From Martinezella dioscoreae (GTDB taxonomy: Bacteria; Pseudomonadota; Alphaproteobacteria; Rhizobiales; Rhizobiaceae), in the NCBI RefSeq assembly GCF_009176305.1, contig NZ_BLAJ01000007.1:124001-188000 (forward strand): DNA of 64,000 nucleotides, written 5' to 3'. Every line of letters starts with the position of its first letter. Positions within the stretch are counted from its first letter, which is position 1. Positions 8,003 through 17,749 of this stretch are shown here, in pieces. The translations under genes were made by a program, and so were the position numbers. The notes under the pieces were generated by a model that saw nothing but the letters and a program-made list of their open reading frames with translations, was not told where the DNA came from and did no database searches.

Positions 8003-8188
8003 TTATGCGCTTTCCTTCGGCGTCAGAACCTGACGGCCGCGATACATGCCGGTCTTCAGGTCGATGTGGTGCGGACGACGCAGTTCGCCGGAGTTCTTGT
8101 CTTCGACGTAGGTCGGAGCCTTCAGGGCGTCAGCAGAGCGGCGCATACCGCGCTTGGACGGGCTCGTTTTTCTCTTCGGTACAGCCAT
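8003..8188 (-). CDS. rpmF: 50S ribosomal protein L32
   Basis: This 61-residue basic protein starts [18 protein letters not shown], the conserved opening of alphaproteobacterial L32, and has the family's [13 protein letters not shown] tail. It is a component of the large ribosomal subunit. The start is the ATG at 8188; the longer frame upstream (to 8371) is an artefact because L32 always begins at MAVP. It stands alone with its own terminator. Confidence 0.97.
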
Positions 8189-8360
8189 TCTCGTTACTCC
8201 ATGTACGGACGAAACATGTCCACGGCCAGCAAGGCGGCCGAAACAGACATGCATCAATTTCGGAAATTGGGCGGGCTTATACATGGCTTGCCGGGCTTTG
8301 ACCAGTCCCAAATAGCATTTTTTGCCGGCCGCGCCAGATTCGCGGATATTCGACGCCGAA

Positions 8361-9014
8361 TCAGTCCTCATCCTCCGGCACGGTCCATGTTTCCTGCAAT
8401 GCCGCTTCCTCCCATTTTTGCCAGGCAGGCAGCGCCTTCATAACAGCCATATAGTCCCGCGTATCCGCCGCAACCGCAATGTCGTACCGCTCTAAGCGGC
8501 TGACAACAGGGGCAAACATGGCATCCGCGCCGGAAAAGCTTCCGAACAGGAAAGGCCCACCTGAAACGGCTCTCGCCTCGCGCCAGATTGTTTCGATGCG
8601 CTCCACATCCGTCGTCACCGCATCTGGCAGCTCGCGGCGCGCGATCGGACGGCGCATGTTCATCGGGCAACTGTTACGCAGGGCACTGAAGCCCGAAATC
8701 ATCTCCATGCTATAGGATCGCGCCAACGCACGCGCCTGGCGATCCCTCGGCAGAAGTCCGGCATCCGGGAAAAGCTCGGCCGCATATTCAATGATGGCGA
8801 AGGATTCCCATACCTTGAAACCACCGTGAACCAGCATCGGCACCTTGCCCGTCGGCGACACCTCACGAATGCGCGGATTTCCACCTGGAAAATCGAAAGG
8901 TATCAGCACCTCTTCAAAAGGAATGCCGCATCCTTCAAGAGCAAGCCACGGTCGAAACGACCAGGACGAATAGTTCTTGTTGCCGATATAGAGAGTGAGC
9001 TTGTCCACGATCAT
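8361..9014 (-). CDS. Glutathione S-transferase family protein
   Basis: This 217-residue protein has a thioredoxin-fold N-terminal domain (about residues 5-80). It contains [18 protein letters not shown], where a Ser of the SSW motif is the likely glutathione-activating residue, and the PTGKVPML and WESFAIIEY glutathione-site motifs. The helical C-terminal domain fills the rest. Members conjugate glutathione to electrophiles or act as reductases; the substrate cannot be told. It is a single gene between rpmF and mtgA on the same strand. Confidence 0.85.
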
Positions 9015-9136
9015 TGTTTCCTATTCAGCGCCGGAATCCGAAGGGAAAGAATTATTTGAAATGATTCAAACCCGCCCTTACGTCACGGCCAAGGATGCCA
9101 GATGACGACAAGCCGATCGAACGACAAGTTCTGATA

Positions 9137-9901
9137 TCAGTCATAAAGGCATTTGATATATGCGTCGGCATTTCGTGCGCGGCGCTGGATGAGCGAGGCG
9201 AGTTGGCTGAGGCCTCGTCCCGGCTTGCTTGCCACCCGATCGATCGGATTGGGGAGCGAGACGGCAAGAAGCGCCGCCTGACGTGCCGTAAGCTTGGAGG
9301 CCGGCACCTTGAAATGATAGCGTGCCGCCGCCTCGATGCCGTAAATGCCCGGTCCCCATTCGGCAACATTCAGATAGATTTCCATCATCCGGCGTTTCGA
9401 CCACACGGCCGAGGCGGAGACCGCCAAAGGCAATTCCAGCGTCTTGCGCACGAAGGAGCGGCCGTTCCATAAAAACAGGTTCTTCACCGTCTGCATCGGG
9501 ATCGTGCTGCCGCCGCGGGTGGATTTGCCGCTCAGCGTCTCCTCGACGAGAACCCGCATCTCCCCCCAATCGACGCCGCCGTGAAAACAGAACTGCCCGT
9601 CCTCCGAGACCATGACGGATTTCACCAGCACCGGCGCGATTTTCTCCAGCGGGACCCAGCGGCGGTCATATCCCTGAAAGGCGACGGCATCACCTATCAT
9701 CAGGGTGGAGACGGGATGGATGAACGGCAGCAGGTAGAAGACGATGAAGACATAGGGGAGCAGCAAAAAGCCGATCAGGACGAGGACGATGCGCTGCCAG
9801 AACGGACGGTCCCTGAAGCGTGCCAACAGGGAGGAGCGTCGCGGCACCTCGGCTTCCTCCTCCTCACTGTCCGTCGATATGTCCAAATGCCTGACGTCCA
9901 C
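9137..9901 (-). CDS. mtgA: Monofunctional biosynthetic peptidoglycan transglycosylase
   Basis: This glycosyltransferase family 51 enzyme polymerises lipid II into glycan strands. One membrane segment (about residues 37-60, rich in Leu/Ile/Phe) anchors it in the inner membrane with the catalytic part in the periplasm. The catalytic Glu motif is SEDGQFCFHGG, and the second motif RGGSTIPMQTVKN replaces the usual RGGSTITQQ. The GTG at 9901 is preferred because GGAG sits five bases before it, giving 254 residues; an upstream ATG at 10000 gives 287. It is divergent from the prenyl synthase gene. Confidence 0.9.
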   Translation of the reverse strand: MDVRHLDISTDSEEEEAEVPRRSSLLARFRDRPFWQRIVLVLIGFLLLPYVFIVFYLLPFIHPVSTLMIGDAVAFQGYDRRWVPLEKIAPVLVKSVMVSEDGQFCFHGGVDWGEMRVLVEETLSGKSTRGGSTIPMQTVKNLFLWNGRSFVRKTLELPLAVSASAVWSKRRMMEIYLNVAEWGPGIYGIEAAARYHFKVPASKLTARQAALLAVSLPNPIDRVASKPGRGLSQLASLIQRRARNADAYIKCLYD

Positions 9902-10063
9902 GATCGCTCCATCCCGGCACGCCTTGATATATCCGGGAAACGCTCTGATGCTGCATTCGTCATACCGTCTACGCAAAGCGATGACCAGAGTGCGACGCAA
10001 TTCCCCACCTGGCTGTTGACAATTCTCGTTGCCAGCAACCGCCTCTCATGCCAAACAGCGGCC

Positions 10064-10978
10064 ATGGACAGCACCGATACCTCATTCGAACAACGCCTCA
10101 AGGTCAATGCCGGTAGGACCGAAGCACTGCTGACCCGGCTGCTGGCCGACACCAGCCTCCATGACGAGATCACCCGCCCCGACAGGCTGCTGAGCGCGAT
10201 GCGCCACGGCGTCCTGAACGGCGGCAAGCGGCTGCGTCCCTTCCTGGTCATGGAATCGGCGACCCTTCTCGGCGGCGATGCCGAGGCGGCACTGAGGGTC
10301 GGCGCCGCACTCGAATGCGTGCACTGCTATTCGCTGGTCCATGACGATCTACCCGCCATGGACGACGATGATCTGCGTCGTGGCCAGCCGACGGTGCATA
10401 TCGCCTTCGATTACGCCACGGCGATTCTTGCCGGCGACAGCCTGCTGACCTACGCTTTCGACATCATCGCCGCCCCCGAGACGGAGCTGCCGGCGGATCG
10501 GAAAATGGCGCTCGTGCTGGCGCTGTCGCGCGCAGCCGGCATCGGCGGCATGGCCGGCGGCCAGGCGCTTGATCTCGCGGCCGAGAAGGAAGCGCCCGAC
10601 GAAAAGGGTATCACCACGCTGCAGGCGATGAAGACGGGCGCGCTGATCCGCTTTGCCTGCGAGGCCGGCGCCATCATCGCTGGTGCTTCGGCCGAAGACC
10701 GCAAGCGCCTCCGGATCTTCGGTGAAAAGATCGGCCTTGCCTTCCAGCTCGCAGACGATCTCCTCGACCTCACCGCCGATGCCGCCACCATGGGCAAGGC
10801 AACCGGCAAGGATGCCGCCCGTGGCAAGGGCACGCTGGTCGCTCTGCACGGGCAGGAATGGGCCGAAACGACGCTCGCAAGGCTGGTGAAGGAAGCGGCT
10901 GACCTGCTGTCTGGCTATGGCGACAAGGCAGGCATCCTGACGGAAACCGCCCGCTTCATCGCGAACCGAAAGAGCTGA
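10064..10978 (+). CDS. ispA: Farnesyl diphosphate synthase / polyprenyl synthetase
   Basis: This 304-residue trans-prenyltransferase has the first Asp-rich motif in HDDLPAMDDDDLRRG (about residues 92-106, the DDxxxxD form typical of bacterial FPP synthases). The second Asp-rich motif is in QLADDLLDLTAD (about 227-238), and GKRLRPFL near residue 53. It would make C15 farnesyl diphosphate for undecaprenol, quinones and hopanoids. A longer in-frame start at 9581 overlaps mtgA and is rejected; the ATG at 10064 matches the family N-terminus. Product chain length is inferred. Confidence 0.9.
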   Translation: MDSTDTSFEQRLKVNAGRTEALLTRLLADTSLHDEITRPDRLLSAMRHGVLNGGKRLRPFLVMESATLLGGDAEAALRVGAALECVHCYSLVHDDLPAMDDDDLRRGQPTVHIAFDYATAILAGDSLLTYAFDIIAAPETELPADRKMALVLALSRAAGIGGMAGGQALDLAAEKEAPDEKGITTLQAMKTGALIRFACEAGAIIAGASAEDRKRLRIFGEKIGLAFQLADDLLDLTADAATMGKATGKDAARGKGTLVALHGQEWAETTLARLVKEAADLLSGYGDKAGILTETARFIANRKS

Positions 10979-11211
10979 TTCCGAAATACCGTCAATTGTG
11001 TTGCATGAGGGTGAGCCAGCCGCTCGGCAGCGGCTACCGGCCCATGGCCACGCTCAGCCATGGCCATTCATTCAGCCATGAAATGTCACCATCACAAGAA
11101 TCCATAACTGCGCCGGGTGATTTCGGCCGCAATCTATGACACAGTCCCGTTCCGTATTGGCCTTTAGACGCTGAATTCTCCGCGACGGCCGACATCCCCG
11201 GGAAATCTTCC

Positions 11212-11853
11212 ATGCACGAAACCCTTGCCTATCTGCCGCAGATCCTGCCGGCCTATATCGCCTACATCATTGCCGTCGTTAGCCCTGGCCCCGCCATCAT
11301 GGCCATCATCGGCACCTCGATGACCCATGGCCGCAAAGCCGGCATGACGATCTCGCTCGGGATTTTCGGGGGATCAATGACCTGGGCGATTGCCGCAGCG
11401 GCAGGCCTTGCAACGCTACTGCAAACCTATGCGATGGCGCTGGAAGTTCTGAAGATCTTCGGTGGCATCTATCTGCTCTATCTCGCTTACAAGGCATTCC
11501 GTGCCGTACGCGCCCATGGCGAGCTGCAAACAGCCAAGATGGAACAGAAGGCGCCTAGCTTCAAATCGCTGATCCTGCGTGGCTACGGCATCCACGTGAC
11601 CAATCCCAAGGCGATCTTCGCATGGCTCGCCATCATCGCGCTCGGCATGCCGCAGGGCGCGCCCGCTTCCGTAGCGGTGCTGATCATCGTCGTCTGCGGC
11701 ACGACGGGTTTTCTGGCGTTTATGGGCTATGCGATCCTATTTTCGACATCGCATGCGCTCAAAGTATATCGCAATGCCCGCCGCTGGATCGAGGGCGCCA
11801 TGGCCGGCTTCTATTGCTTTGCCGGCATCAAGCTGCTGACGAGCAATATCTAA
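11212..11853 (+). CDS. LysE/RhtB family amino-acid exporter
   Basis: This 213-residue inner-membrane protein has about six hydrophobic segments. The LysE-family signature is present: SPGPAIMAIIGTSMTHGRKAG near residues 24-43, YLLYLAYKAFR in the third segment, and NPKAIFAWLA near 134-143. Members export amino acids or their analogues. It stands alone and converges on ispG with 24 bases between stop codons. The exported substrate is unknown. Confidence 0.88.
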   Translation: MHETLAYLPQILPAYIAYIIAVVSPGPAIMAIIGTSMTHGRKAGMTISLGIFGGSMTWAIAAAAGLATLLQTYAMALEVLKIFGGIYLLYLAYKAFRAVRAHGELQTAKMEQKAPSFKSLILRGYGIHVTNPKAIFAWLAIIALGMPQGAPASVAVLIIVVCGTTGFLAFMGYAILFSTSHALKVYRNARRWIEGAMAGFYCFAGIKLLTSNI

Positions 11854-11869
11854 TCAGCCTCGGCTTTAA

Positions 11870-11889
11870 GCGGCGGATCACTCCGCCGC
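11870..11889. other. Stem-loop across the LysE/ispG convergence
   Basis: GCGGCGGA (11870-11877) pairs with TCCGCCGC (11882-11889) around TCAC. It covers the ispG stop codon. No T tract follows on either strand. Confidence 0.35.
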
Positions 11890-13131
11890 GACGTTCTTCC
11901 GACCGAATCGCTTTTCGATATAGTCGGTCACCAGTGCCTCGAAGTCCGAGGCGATATTCGGGCCGCGCAGGGTCATGGCCTTTTGACCATCGATGAACAC
12001 CGGCGCGGCCGGCGTCTCGCCGGTTCCGGGCAGCGAAATGCCGATGTCGGCATGCTTGCTTTCGCCCGGACCGTTGACGATGCAGCCCATGACAGCGACG
12101 TTCAGAGCTTCCACGCCCGGATATTTCTCGCGCCAGACCGGCATGTTCTTGCGGATATCGTTCTGGATGTTCTGCGCCAGTTCCTGGAAGACCGTCGACG
12201 TCGTTCGGCCGCAGCCGGGACATGCCGCAACCACGGGGATGAACTGACGGAAGCCCATGACCTGCAGCAGTTCCTGCGCCACCTGCACTTCACGGGTACG
12301 GTCGCCATTCGGTTCCGGCGTCAGCGAAACGCGGATCGTGTCGCCGATGCCATGCTGCAGCACATAGCCCATGGCGGCGGACGAGGCGACGATGCCCTTC
12401 GAGCCCATGCCGGCCTCGGTGAGCCCGAGATGCAGCGCATGGTCGGAACGCTCCGACAGCATGGAGTAGACGGCGATGAGATCCTGTACCTGACTGACCT
12501 TGGCCGAGAGGATGATGCGGTTGCGCGGGAGGCCGATATCTTCCGCGAGACTCGCCGAAATCAGCGCAGACTGTACGATGGTCTCGCGCGTCACTTGCCG
12601 GGCCGAGAGCGGCGAACCTTCCGCCGCATTCTTGTCCATCAGCGCGGTCAGAAGATCCTGATCGAGCGAGCCCCAATTGACGCCGATGCGCACCGGCTTG
12701 TCGTAGCGGATCGCCATCTCGATGATTTCGGCGAACTGCTTGTCCTTCTTGTCCTTGAAGCCGACATTGCCGGGATTGATGCGATATTTCGCCAGCGCCT
12801 CGGCGCAAGCCGGATGATCGGCGAGCAGCTTGTGGCCGATATAATGGAAATCGCCGATCAGCGGCACGTCCATGCCGAGGCTCAGCAGCCGCTCGCGGAT
12901 CTTCGGCACGGCGGCAGCGCTTTCATCGCGATCGACGGTGATGCGCACGAGTTCCGAGCCGGCTTTGTAGAGGGCGGCGACCTGGGCGACGGTCGAATCG
13001 ATATCTGCCGTGTCGGTATTGGTCATGGACTGCACGACGACGGGGGCACCGCCGCCAACGATCACGCCGCCGACATCGACGGCAACGGAGGAACGGCGCG
13101 GTTTCGGATCGAAATCGGTGGCGGACGACAT
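11878..13131 (-). CDS. ispG: 4-hydroxy-3-methylbut-2-enyl diphosphate synthase (flavodoxin)
   Basis: This 417-residue enzyme of the MEP isoprenoid pathway converts MEcPP to HMBPP with a [4Fe-4S] cluster. An N-terminal TIM barrel carries VVVQSMTNTDTAD (about residues 29-41). The C-terminal reductase domain has the cluster Cys in CPGCGRT (about 302-308) and CIVNGPGE (about 346-353). The ATG at 13131 starts MSSATDFDPKPRRSS; a longer frame to 13233 has no supporting site. It is a single leftward gene. With ispA nearby the isoprenoid supply genes lie close but are not co-transcribed. Confidence 0.95.
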   Translation of the reverse strand: MSSATDFDPKPRRSSVAVDVGGVIVGGGAPVVVQSMTNTDTADIDSTVAQVAALYKAGSELVRITVDRDESAAAVPKIRERLLSLGMDVPLIGDFHYIGHKLLADHPACAEALAKYRINPGNVGFKDKKDKQFAEIIEMAIRYDKPVRIGVNWGSLDQDLLTALMDKNAAEGSPLSARQVTRETIVQSALISASLAEDIGLPRNRIILSAKVSQVQDLIAVYSMLSERSDHALHLGLTEAGMGSKGIVASSAAMGYVLQHGIGDTIRVSLTPEPNGDRTREVQVAQELLQVMGFRQFIPVVAACPGCGRTTSTVFQELAQNIQNDIRKNMPVWREKYPGVEALNVAVMGCIVNGPGESKHADIGISLPGTGETPAAPVFIDGQKAMTLRGPNIASDFEALVTDYIEKRFGRKNVAAE

Positions 13132-13258
13132 GGAAAGCTCTCGCAGGCCTCGAAAATGGGTGTCTTTCAGGTGGATCACGCAGCGGTCGTTGTCAACCGC
13201 CACGACAATCTCTTTTGATCGGACTGACCTCAACCGTTACCGGGCAAAAGCGACGAAA

Positions 13259-14458
13259 TTAGTGCTTGGCGTCCCCGATGCCGTCGGCGTAGCGCGCCAG
13301 CGATGACAATGCCAGCACCACAAGCAGCAGCACCGGTAGCGCCATCAGGACTGGCGAGAAGCCGACATGCTCGGCGGCAAAGCCTATCGCCGACGGCGCA
13401 ACCAGCATACCGGAATAGCCGAGCGTCGTGACGACCGAAATGGCGATGCCCGGCTGCAGGCCCGGAATATTGCCGGCAGCCGAAAAGGCGATCGGCACCA
13501 TGTTGGAAATGCCGATGCCGCAGAGCGCAAAGCCGAGAATGGCGATTTCCGCGTTCGGCGCCAGCGCCGCCGCCAGCATGCCAACGATGGCGAAGACCGT
13601 GCAGACCCGCAGCGTCCTGACGGCCCCTAGCCAATCGCGGACGAAATCGCCGGCAAAACGCATGGTCGCCATGGTGGCGGAGAAAGCGGCGTAGCCGAAG
13701 CCGGAGAGCGCCACTGAGGCGCCCTTTTCCTGGCTGAGATAGAGCGCGCTCCAATCCAGAACCGCGCCTTCCGGTACCATGCAGAAGAGCGCGACGATGC
13801 CGAGCAGCCAGGGCAGCGGGATCATCGGCAGCTTTGCCTTCGGCTTGGCCTCATCATGATGCGGTTGATCGCCAAGCACCATAGGCCAGGCAATGGCGAG
13901 GAAAAGCACGGCGATCGCAGTCGAGGCTTCGGCATGGCCGAGAATGCCCCAGCGCGAAATCAGCAGCCCGCCGATCGCCGCGCCCAAAAGGCCGCCCAGG
14001 CTCCAGAAGGCATGGCAGGAGGACATGATCGCCCGGCGCATGGATTTTTCGACCGAGACGGCATTGGCATTCATGGCCACATCCATGGCGCCGATGAAAC
14101 CGCCGAAGAGAAAAAGCGCGATCGCCGCCGTCCAGACATTCGGCGCCAGCGTCAGCGCCAGGATCATCGGCAGCAGCAGCACAGCAAAGGCCTGCACGAC
14201 GACGCGCGAGCCGCGCACGGCGATCTGCGCGCCGGCGAGCGGCATCATGACGAGGGAGCCGACGCCGAAGATGAGGATCATCAGGCCGAGCTCGAATTTC
14301 GTCAGTTGCAGCCGCTCGGCGAATTCGGGAATTTTCGGTGCCCAGCATCCGACCATGAAGCCGTTCATGAGAAACACCAGCGACACCGCAGCACGCGATT
14401 TGGTGAAAAACGGGCTCCTACGCTCCTTCAAGCCCTCCATTCTCGTCCCGTTGTCCAT
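13259..14458 (-). CDS. MFS transporter, fucose-permease-like
   Basis: This 399-residue protein has about twelve hydrophobic segments in two halves, with PKIPEFAERL after the first segment and a basic loop HHDEAKPKAK between the halves. The start ATG at 14458 is fixed by GGAGGA ten bases upstream. A characteristic motif is MNANAVSVEKSMRRAIMSSCHAFWSLGGLLG, close to that of uncharacterised permeases grouped with FucP-like carriers. It is an inner-membrane secondary transporter; the substrate is unknown. It ends 127 bases before ispG and could be transcribed into it. Confidence 0.82.
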   Translation of the reverse strand: MDNGTRMEGLKERRSPFFTKSRAAVSLVFLMNGFMVGCWAPKIPEFAERLQLTKFELGLMILIFGVGSLVMMPLAGAQIAVRGSRVVVQAFAVLLLPMILALTLAPNVWTAAIALFLFGGFIGAMDVAMNANAVSVEKSMRRAIMSSCHAFWSLGGLLGAAIGGLLISRWGILGHAEASTAIAVLFLAIAWPMVLGDQPHHDEAKPKAKLPMIPLPWLLGIVALFCMVPEGAVLDWSALYLSQEKGASVALSGFGYAAFSATMATMRFAGDFVRDWLGAVRTLRVCTVFAIVGMLAAALAPNAEIAILGFALCGIGISNMVPIAFSAAGNIPGLQPGIAISVVTTLGYSGMLVAPSAIGFAAEHVGFSPVLMALPVLLLVVLALSSLARYADGIGDAKH

Positions 14459-14711
14459 GAAAATTCCTCCAAATTTGCGCCGCAGTCTATTTAAATCGAT
14501 TGAAATCTCAACGATCGAAAAAGTCGAAGCGGTCACATTTCATCTCCGTCTGTTAAAGCGGAGGCAAAGACACCACAACCCGAATAAATCATTCACATGT
14601 GCACGCCATCAACAAAATGTTCTATTGACGCCGAAAAAGTAGGCTCCTATCGGTTGAGACCTGAAAGATTCTTCGGTCGGCCCAAGCCGGGTCATCCTCT
14701 GGTGCATCCCC

Positions 14712-15584
14712 GTGAAAAACTCCATCGGCTATGGCATCCTGCTTACGGTGTTTGCCTACATGCTGTTCACCGCCCACGATTCGGCGGTGAAGCTGCTCGT
14801 CGCCTCCATTCCCGTCTGGCAGGTCCTGTTCATCCGAAGCTGCACCATTCTTGCCGGCTGCTTCGTCTTCGAAGGGCCTTCGCTCGTCCATAAGGTGGCG
14901 CGCTCGCCGATCATCAAGCCGATGATCGTGCGCAGCATCATCATCCTGATCGCCTGGATTTCCTATTATTCGGCGGCGTCCTATCTGCAGCTCGCCGAGG
15001 TAACGACGCTCTACTACGCCGCTCCGATCGTCGGCACGATTCTGGCAACCATCGTGCTGCGCGAAAAGGTCACCTTCGCCCGCTGGATGGCGGTCGGCGT
15101 CGGCTTTTGCGGCGTGGTGATCGCCTCCAATCCCGTGGGGCTGTCGATTTCCTGGCCGGTCTATCTGGCGCTGCAGGCCGCCGTCCTCTGGGCATGCGGC
15201 ATGGTGCTCCTACGCAAGACGGCGCTGCACGAGAAGAGCCATATCCAGATGGCCGTCTCCAACATCATGTTCATCATCCTGACCGCCGGCATGGCGATCA
15301 TCCACTGGCACACGCCGACGCCGCTCCAGATCGTCCTGCTCGCCTTGACCGGCATCATCGCCGGCGCCGGTCAGCTCGCCCTCTTCGAAGGCATGCGCAA
15401 GGCACCCGTCTCGGTGCTGGCACCGTTCGAATACACCTCCCTCGTCTGGGCCTTCCTGCTCGGCTACCTCATCTGGGGCGACATCCCCGGCGCCAACACC
15501 TTCATCGGCGCTATCCTAATCCTCAGCGCCGGCTTCATCATCATTATCAGCGAACGAATGAAGCGTCGAACGGCCGCGGCTTGA
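14712..15584 (+). CDS. EamA/DMT family permease
   Basis: This 290-residue protein has ten hydrophobic segments arranged as two EamA repeats of about 140 residues. Conserved spots are SYYSAASYLQLAEVTTLYYAAPIV (repeat 1) and APFEYTSLVWAFLLGYLIWGDIP (repeat 2). Drug/metabolite transporters of this group export small metabolites. The start is a GTG at 14712 without a strong ribosome-binding site, so the exact N-terminus is uncertain. It is divergent from the MFS gene. Confidence 0.85.
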   Translation: MKNSIGYGILLTVFAYMLFTAHDSAVKLLVASIPVWQVLFIRSCTILAGCFVFEGPSLVHKVARSPIIKPMIVRSIIILIAWISYYSAASYLQLAEVTTLYYAAPIVGTILATIVLREKVTFARWMAVGVGFCGVVIASNPVGLSISWPVYLALQAAVLWACGMVLLRKTALHEKSHIQMAVSNIMFIILTAGMAIIHWHTPTPLQIVLLALTGIIAGAGQLALFEGMRKAPVSVLAPFEYTSLVWAFLLGYLIWGDIPGANTFIGAILILSAGFIIIISERMKRRTAAA

Positions 15585-15615
15585 TGGTCGCCGACCCGCA
15601 GCGAGACGCTGGGTT

Positions 15616-16689
15616 TTACCCCACCGGAGCGACAGTCGGCTCGATGGGTTTCGGCCGCCGCATCAGAAGAGCCTGCATCGGCCGCTCGAAGAACTTAAGA
15701 AGCACCACCGAGATCCCGATCGTGCAAAGCGTGACCAGCGCCAAAATTCCCGTCACAACGGCCAGGGAGAGGTGCTTGCCCAGCAATTTAACCGGAAGCT
15801 GAAACGTGTAGGGATGAACGAGATAGAGCGAGTAGGACGCATCTCCCAGCAGAACCAGAATGGCCCAAAGTTTCCCGGACGGCAGCCGCATGAGCAGGAA
15901 GCCCGAGACGAAGAGGACCGCAAAGAGACTTGAGGCAAAGAGACTGGGGCCGGCGAGTGTCACGATGAAGAAGTAAGCCACGCATGCCAGGAGAACGAGC
16001 ACAAAGGCGGCGACATTCGATCCGCTCCTGATGGCGCTGTAAGCCGAATATGCCTTGTGAAGCATCATGCCGAGAACGAATTCGATCAATATCGGATTTG
16101 TATAGAAACGCCATTCGATAGATCCCGCGGGCCAAATCGCATGCAGCGCGATCAGGAAGAAGATGGCTGCGGAGGCGAACCAGCTTGCCCTGGCGCCAAA
16201 GATCAGGCAGGCGCCGTAGATCAGGTAGAAAAACACCTCGTAACAAAGCGTCCAGCCCAGGAAAAGGATCGGTTGTACGGCGCCCCCGCTTTTCTGATAA
16301 GGGATGAAAAGTAGAGATTTGATGACCGTGTCGACGGTCACCACAGTCGAATTGAGCAGGTTGGGCTTCACGAGCGCGATCAAGACGATCACCAGCGTCA
16401 GCAACCAATAAAGCGGAACTATTCTCGCAACGCGCTTGCGTGCGAAATAGACAAGCCCGCGTCCCGGATCGGAGGAATAACTGATGATGAAGCCGCTCAG
16501 AACGAAGAAAATGTCGACGCCGGCCGCACCCATGTCGAAATAATTGCGATCGACTTGGTACTCGAGCACGAGAGTGCGTCCGAAATGAAAGAGAACAACG
16601 GAGAAGGCGGCCACAAACCGGAGAAACTGGAGGGAGTCCAGCTGTTTCGAGTTTGACCGCGGAATGGAAAGCACCTGCTCGTTAACCAT
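15616..16689 (-). CDS. Acyltransferase 3 family membrane protein
   Basis: This 357-residue protein has about ten membrane segments. The family hallmark is at the N-terminus: LDSLQFLRFVAAFSVVLFHFG with the catalytic-type His, then GVDIFFVLSGFIISY and ARKRVARIVPLYWLL. Family members transfer acetyl or succinyl groups to surface polysaccharides or lipids. The ATG at 16689 overlaps the stop of the upstream SGNH hydrolase gene by eight bases, so the two are translationally coupled and probably act on one glycan: one adds and the other removes O-acyl groups. That pairing is inference. Confidence 0.85.
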   Translation of the reverse strand: MVNEQVLSIPRSNSKQLDSLQFLRFVAAFSVVLFHFGRTLVLEYQVDRNYFDMGAAGVDIFFVLSGFIISYSSDPGRGLVYFARKRVARIVPLYWLLTLVIVLIALVKPNLLNSTVVTVDTVIKSLLFIPYQKSGGAVQPILFLGWTLCYEVFFYLIYGACLIFGARASWFASAAIFFLIALHAIWPAGSIEWRFYTNPILIEFVLGMMLHKAYSAYSAIRSGSNVAAFVLVLLACVAYFFIVTLAGPSLFASSLFAVLFVSGFLLMRLPSGKLWAILVLLGDASYSLYLVHPYTFQLPVKLLGKHLSLAVVTGILALVTLCTIGISVVLLKFFERPMQALLMRRPKPIEPTVAPVG

Positions 16690-17749
16690 GACGGCCTCGA
16701 TCCGCTTTGATTGCTTGTTCCAACACATCCGCCATCGCCGCCTGGGTGCTGCGGCTTGGATGCCAGTTGCATCCAAAATCCTTCGGTTTAACGCGTAAAT
16801 TCAGATATCGGAGGCGGCTTTCGCCTTTCGCGACGCTCGTCTGGACGACGGCCTTGATTGCTTTCTCGGCCGTATCGAAATCCTTCTGAGGCATCATCGG
16901 CCCGAGCGCGGCATAGAAATACGCTTTTGGAAATTGATATCTGAGCTTGGAGAGAAGCTTGGCATATTCCCCGCCGAAATCGTCGGGATTCTTGCCGTCC
17001 GAAAAATCGTTCGTCCCCAGATTGATGACGACCGTGGAAACGCGCTCGTCAGGAAGACCGGGCGCACCGCTTCTCAACAGCGTCCCATTGTCGATGACGT
17101 CAAGCATGGTTTTCGTGCCCTTGCGAGCACGCGAAAGGCCGATTCCCGAAACCGCGAGCGTCGTAAGCTCCATCCCAAGGCTACGCGCGGCGAGAGCGGC
17201 ATATGTCAGATATTGATTTTCAGTTCCGGGAGTGAATTTGCATCCGGGACCGACACCCTCGACACCGTAGCCTGCAGTGATGGAGTCTCCTATTGCCACA
17301 ATCTCTTCGGTCGATGCCTCCGCTGGAAGGAACGACCCGTCGGTTTCGGCCGAAACGAATGTGGTATCGCCAATCCATCCTTCGGTGCGGCGGGTCGCGC
17401 GAACGCTATGGACGCCTTGCTGCAAGCCATCGGCAAGCTGATATCGGTGTTGCCCCGTCTGCAGATCAAGGCGCTGGGGAACACCGTCCAATTCGATCTC
17501 CAGGCTGTTTTGCCCGGTATCAAAGAGGGTAGCCGAGAGCGAAGTGCCTTCGAAACGCAGCGCAAAACCGCTGCCGGGCCAGCCAAAAGCCGCATCGTTG
17601 GCCGCAACGCGGCCGACCCATTTCGACGGCCGCTCGGTCATTTCCGCCGCAAAGGTCGGCATGAATGTTGACACGCTCAGAAGAATTGACGCAGCCACGA
17701 CGTGAAGCTCACGAACCGGCCAAGGCCGCCAGCGCGCAATGATGGACAA
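16682..17749 (-). CDS. Exported SGNH/GDSL esterase, CE2-like
   Basis: This 355-residue protein has an N-terminal signal peptide (hydrophobic residues about 17-33, cleavage after FAA). A beta-rich region (about 40-140) resembles the N-terminal jelly-roll of carbohydrate esterase family 2. The SGNH domain follows with IGDSITAGYG (catalytic Ser near 155), GTND (about 248-251) and NWHPS near the C-terminus (catalytic Asp/His region). It probably deacylates a polysaccharide in the periplasm or outside. It is the first gene of the pair with the membrane acyltransferase. Confidence 0.82.
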   Translation of the reverse strand: MSIIARWRPWPVRELHVVAASILLSVSTFMPTFAAEMTERPSKWVGRVAANDAAFGWPGSGFALRFEGTSLSATLFDTGQNSLEIELDGVPQRLDLQTGQHRYQLADGLQQGVHSVRATRRTEGWIGDTTFVSAETDGSFLPAEASTEEIVAIGDSITAGYGVEGVGPGCKFTPGTENQYLTYAALAARSLGMELTTLAVSGIGLSRARKGTKTMLDVIDNGTLLRSGAPGLPDERVSTVVINLGTNDFSDGKNPDDFGGEYAKLLSKLRYQFPKAYFYAALGPMMPQKDFDTAEKAIKAVVQTSVAKGESRLRYLNLRVKPKDFGCNWHPSRSTQAAMADVLEQAIKADRGRHG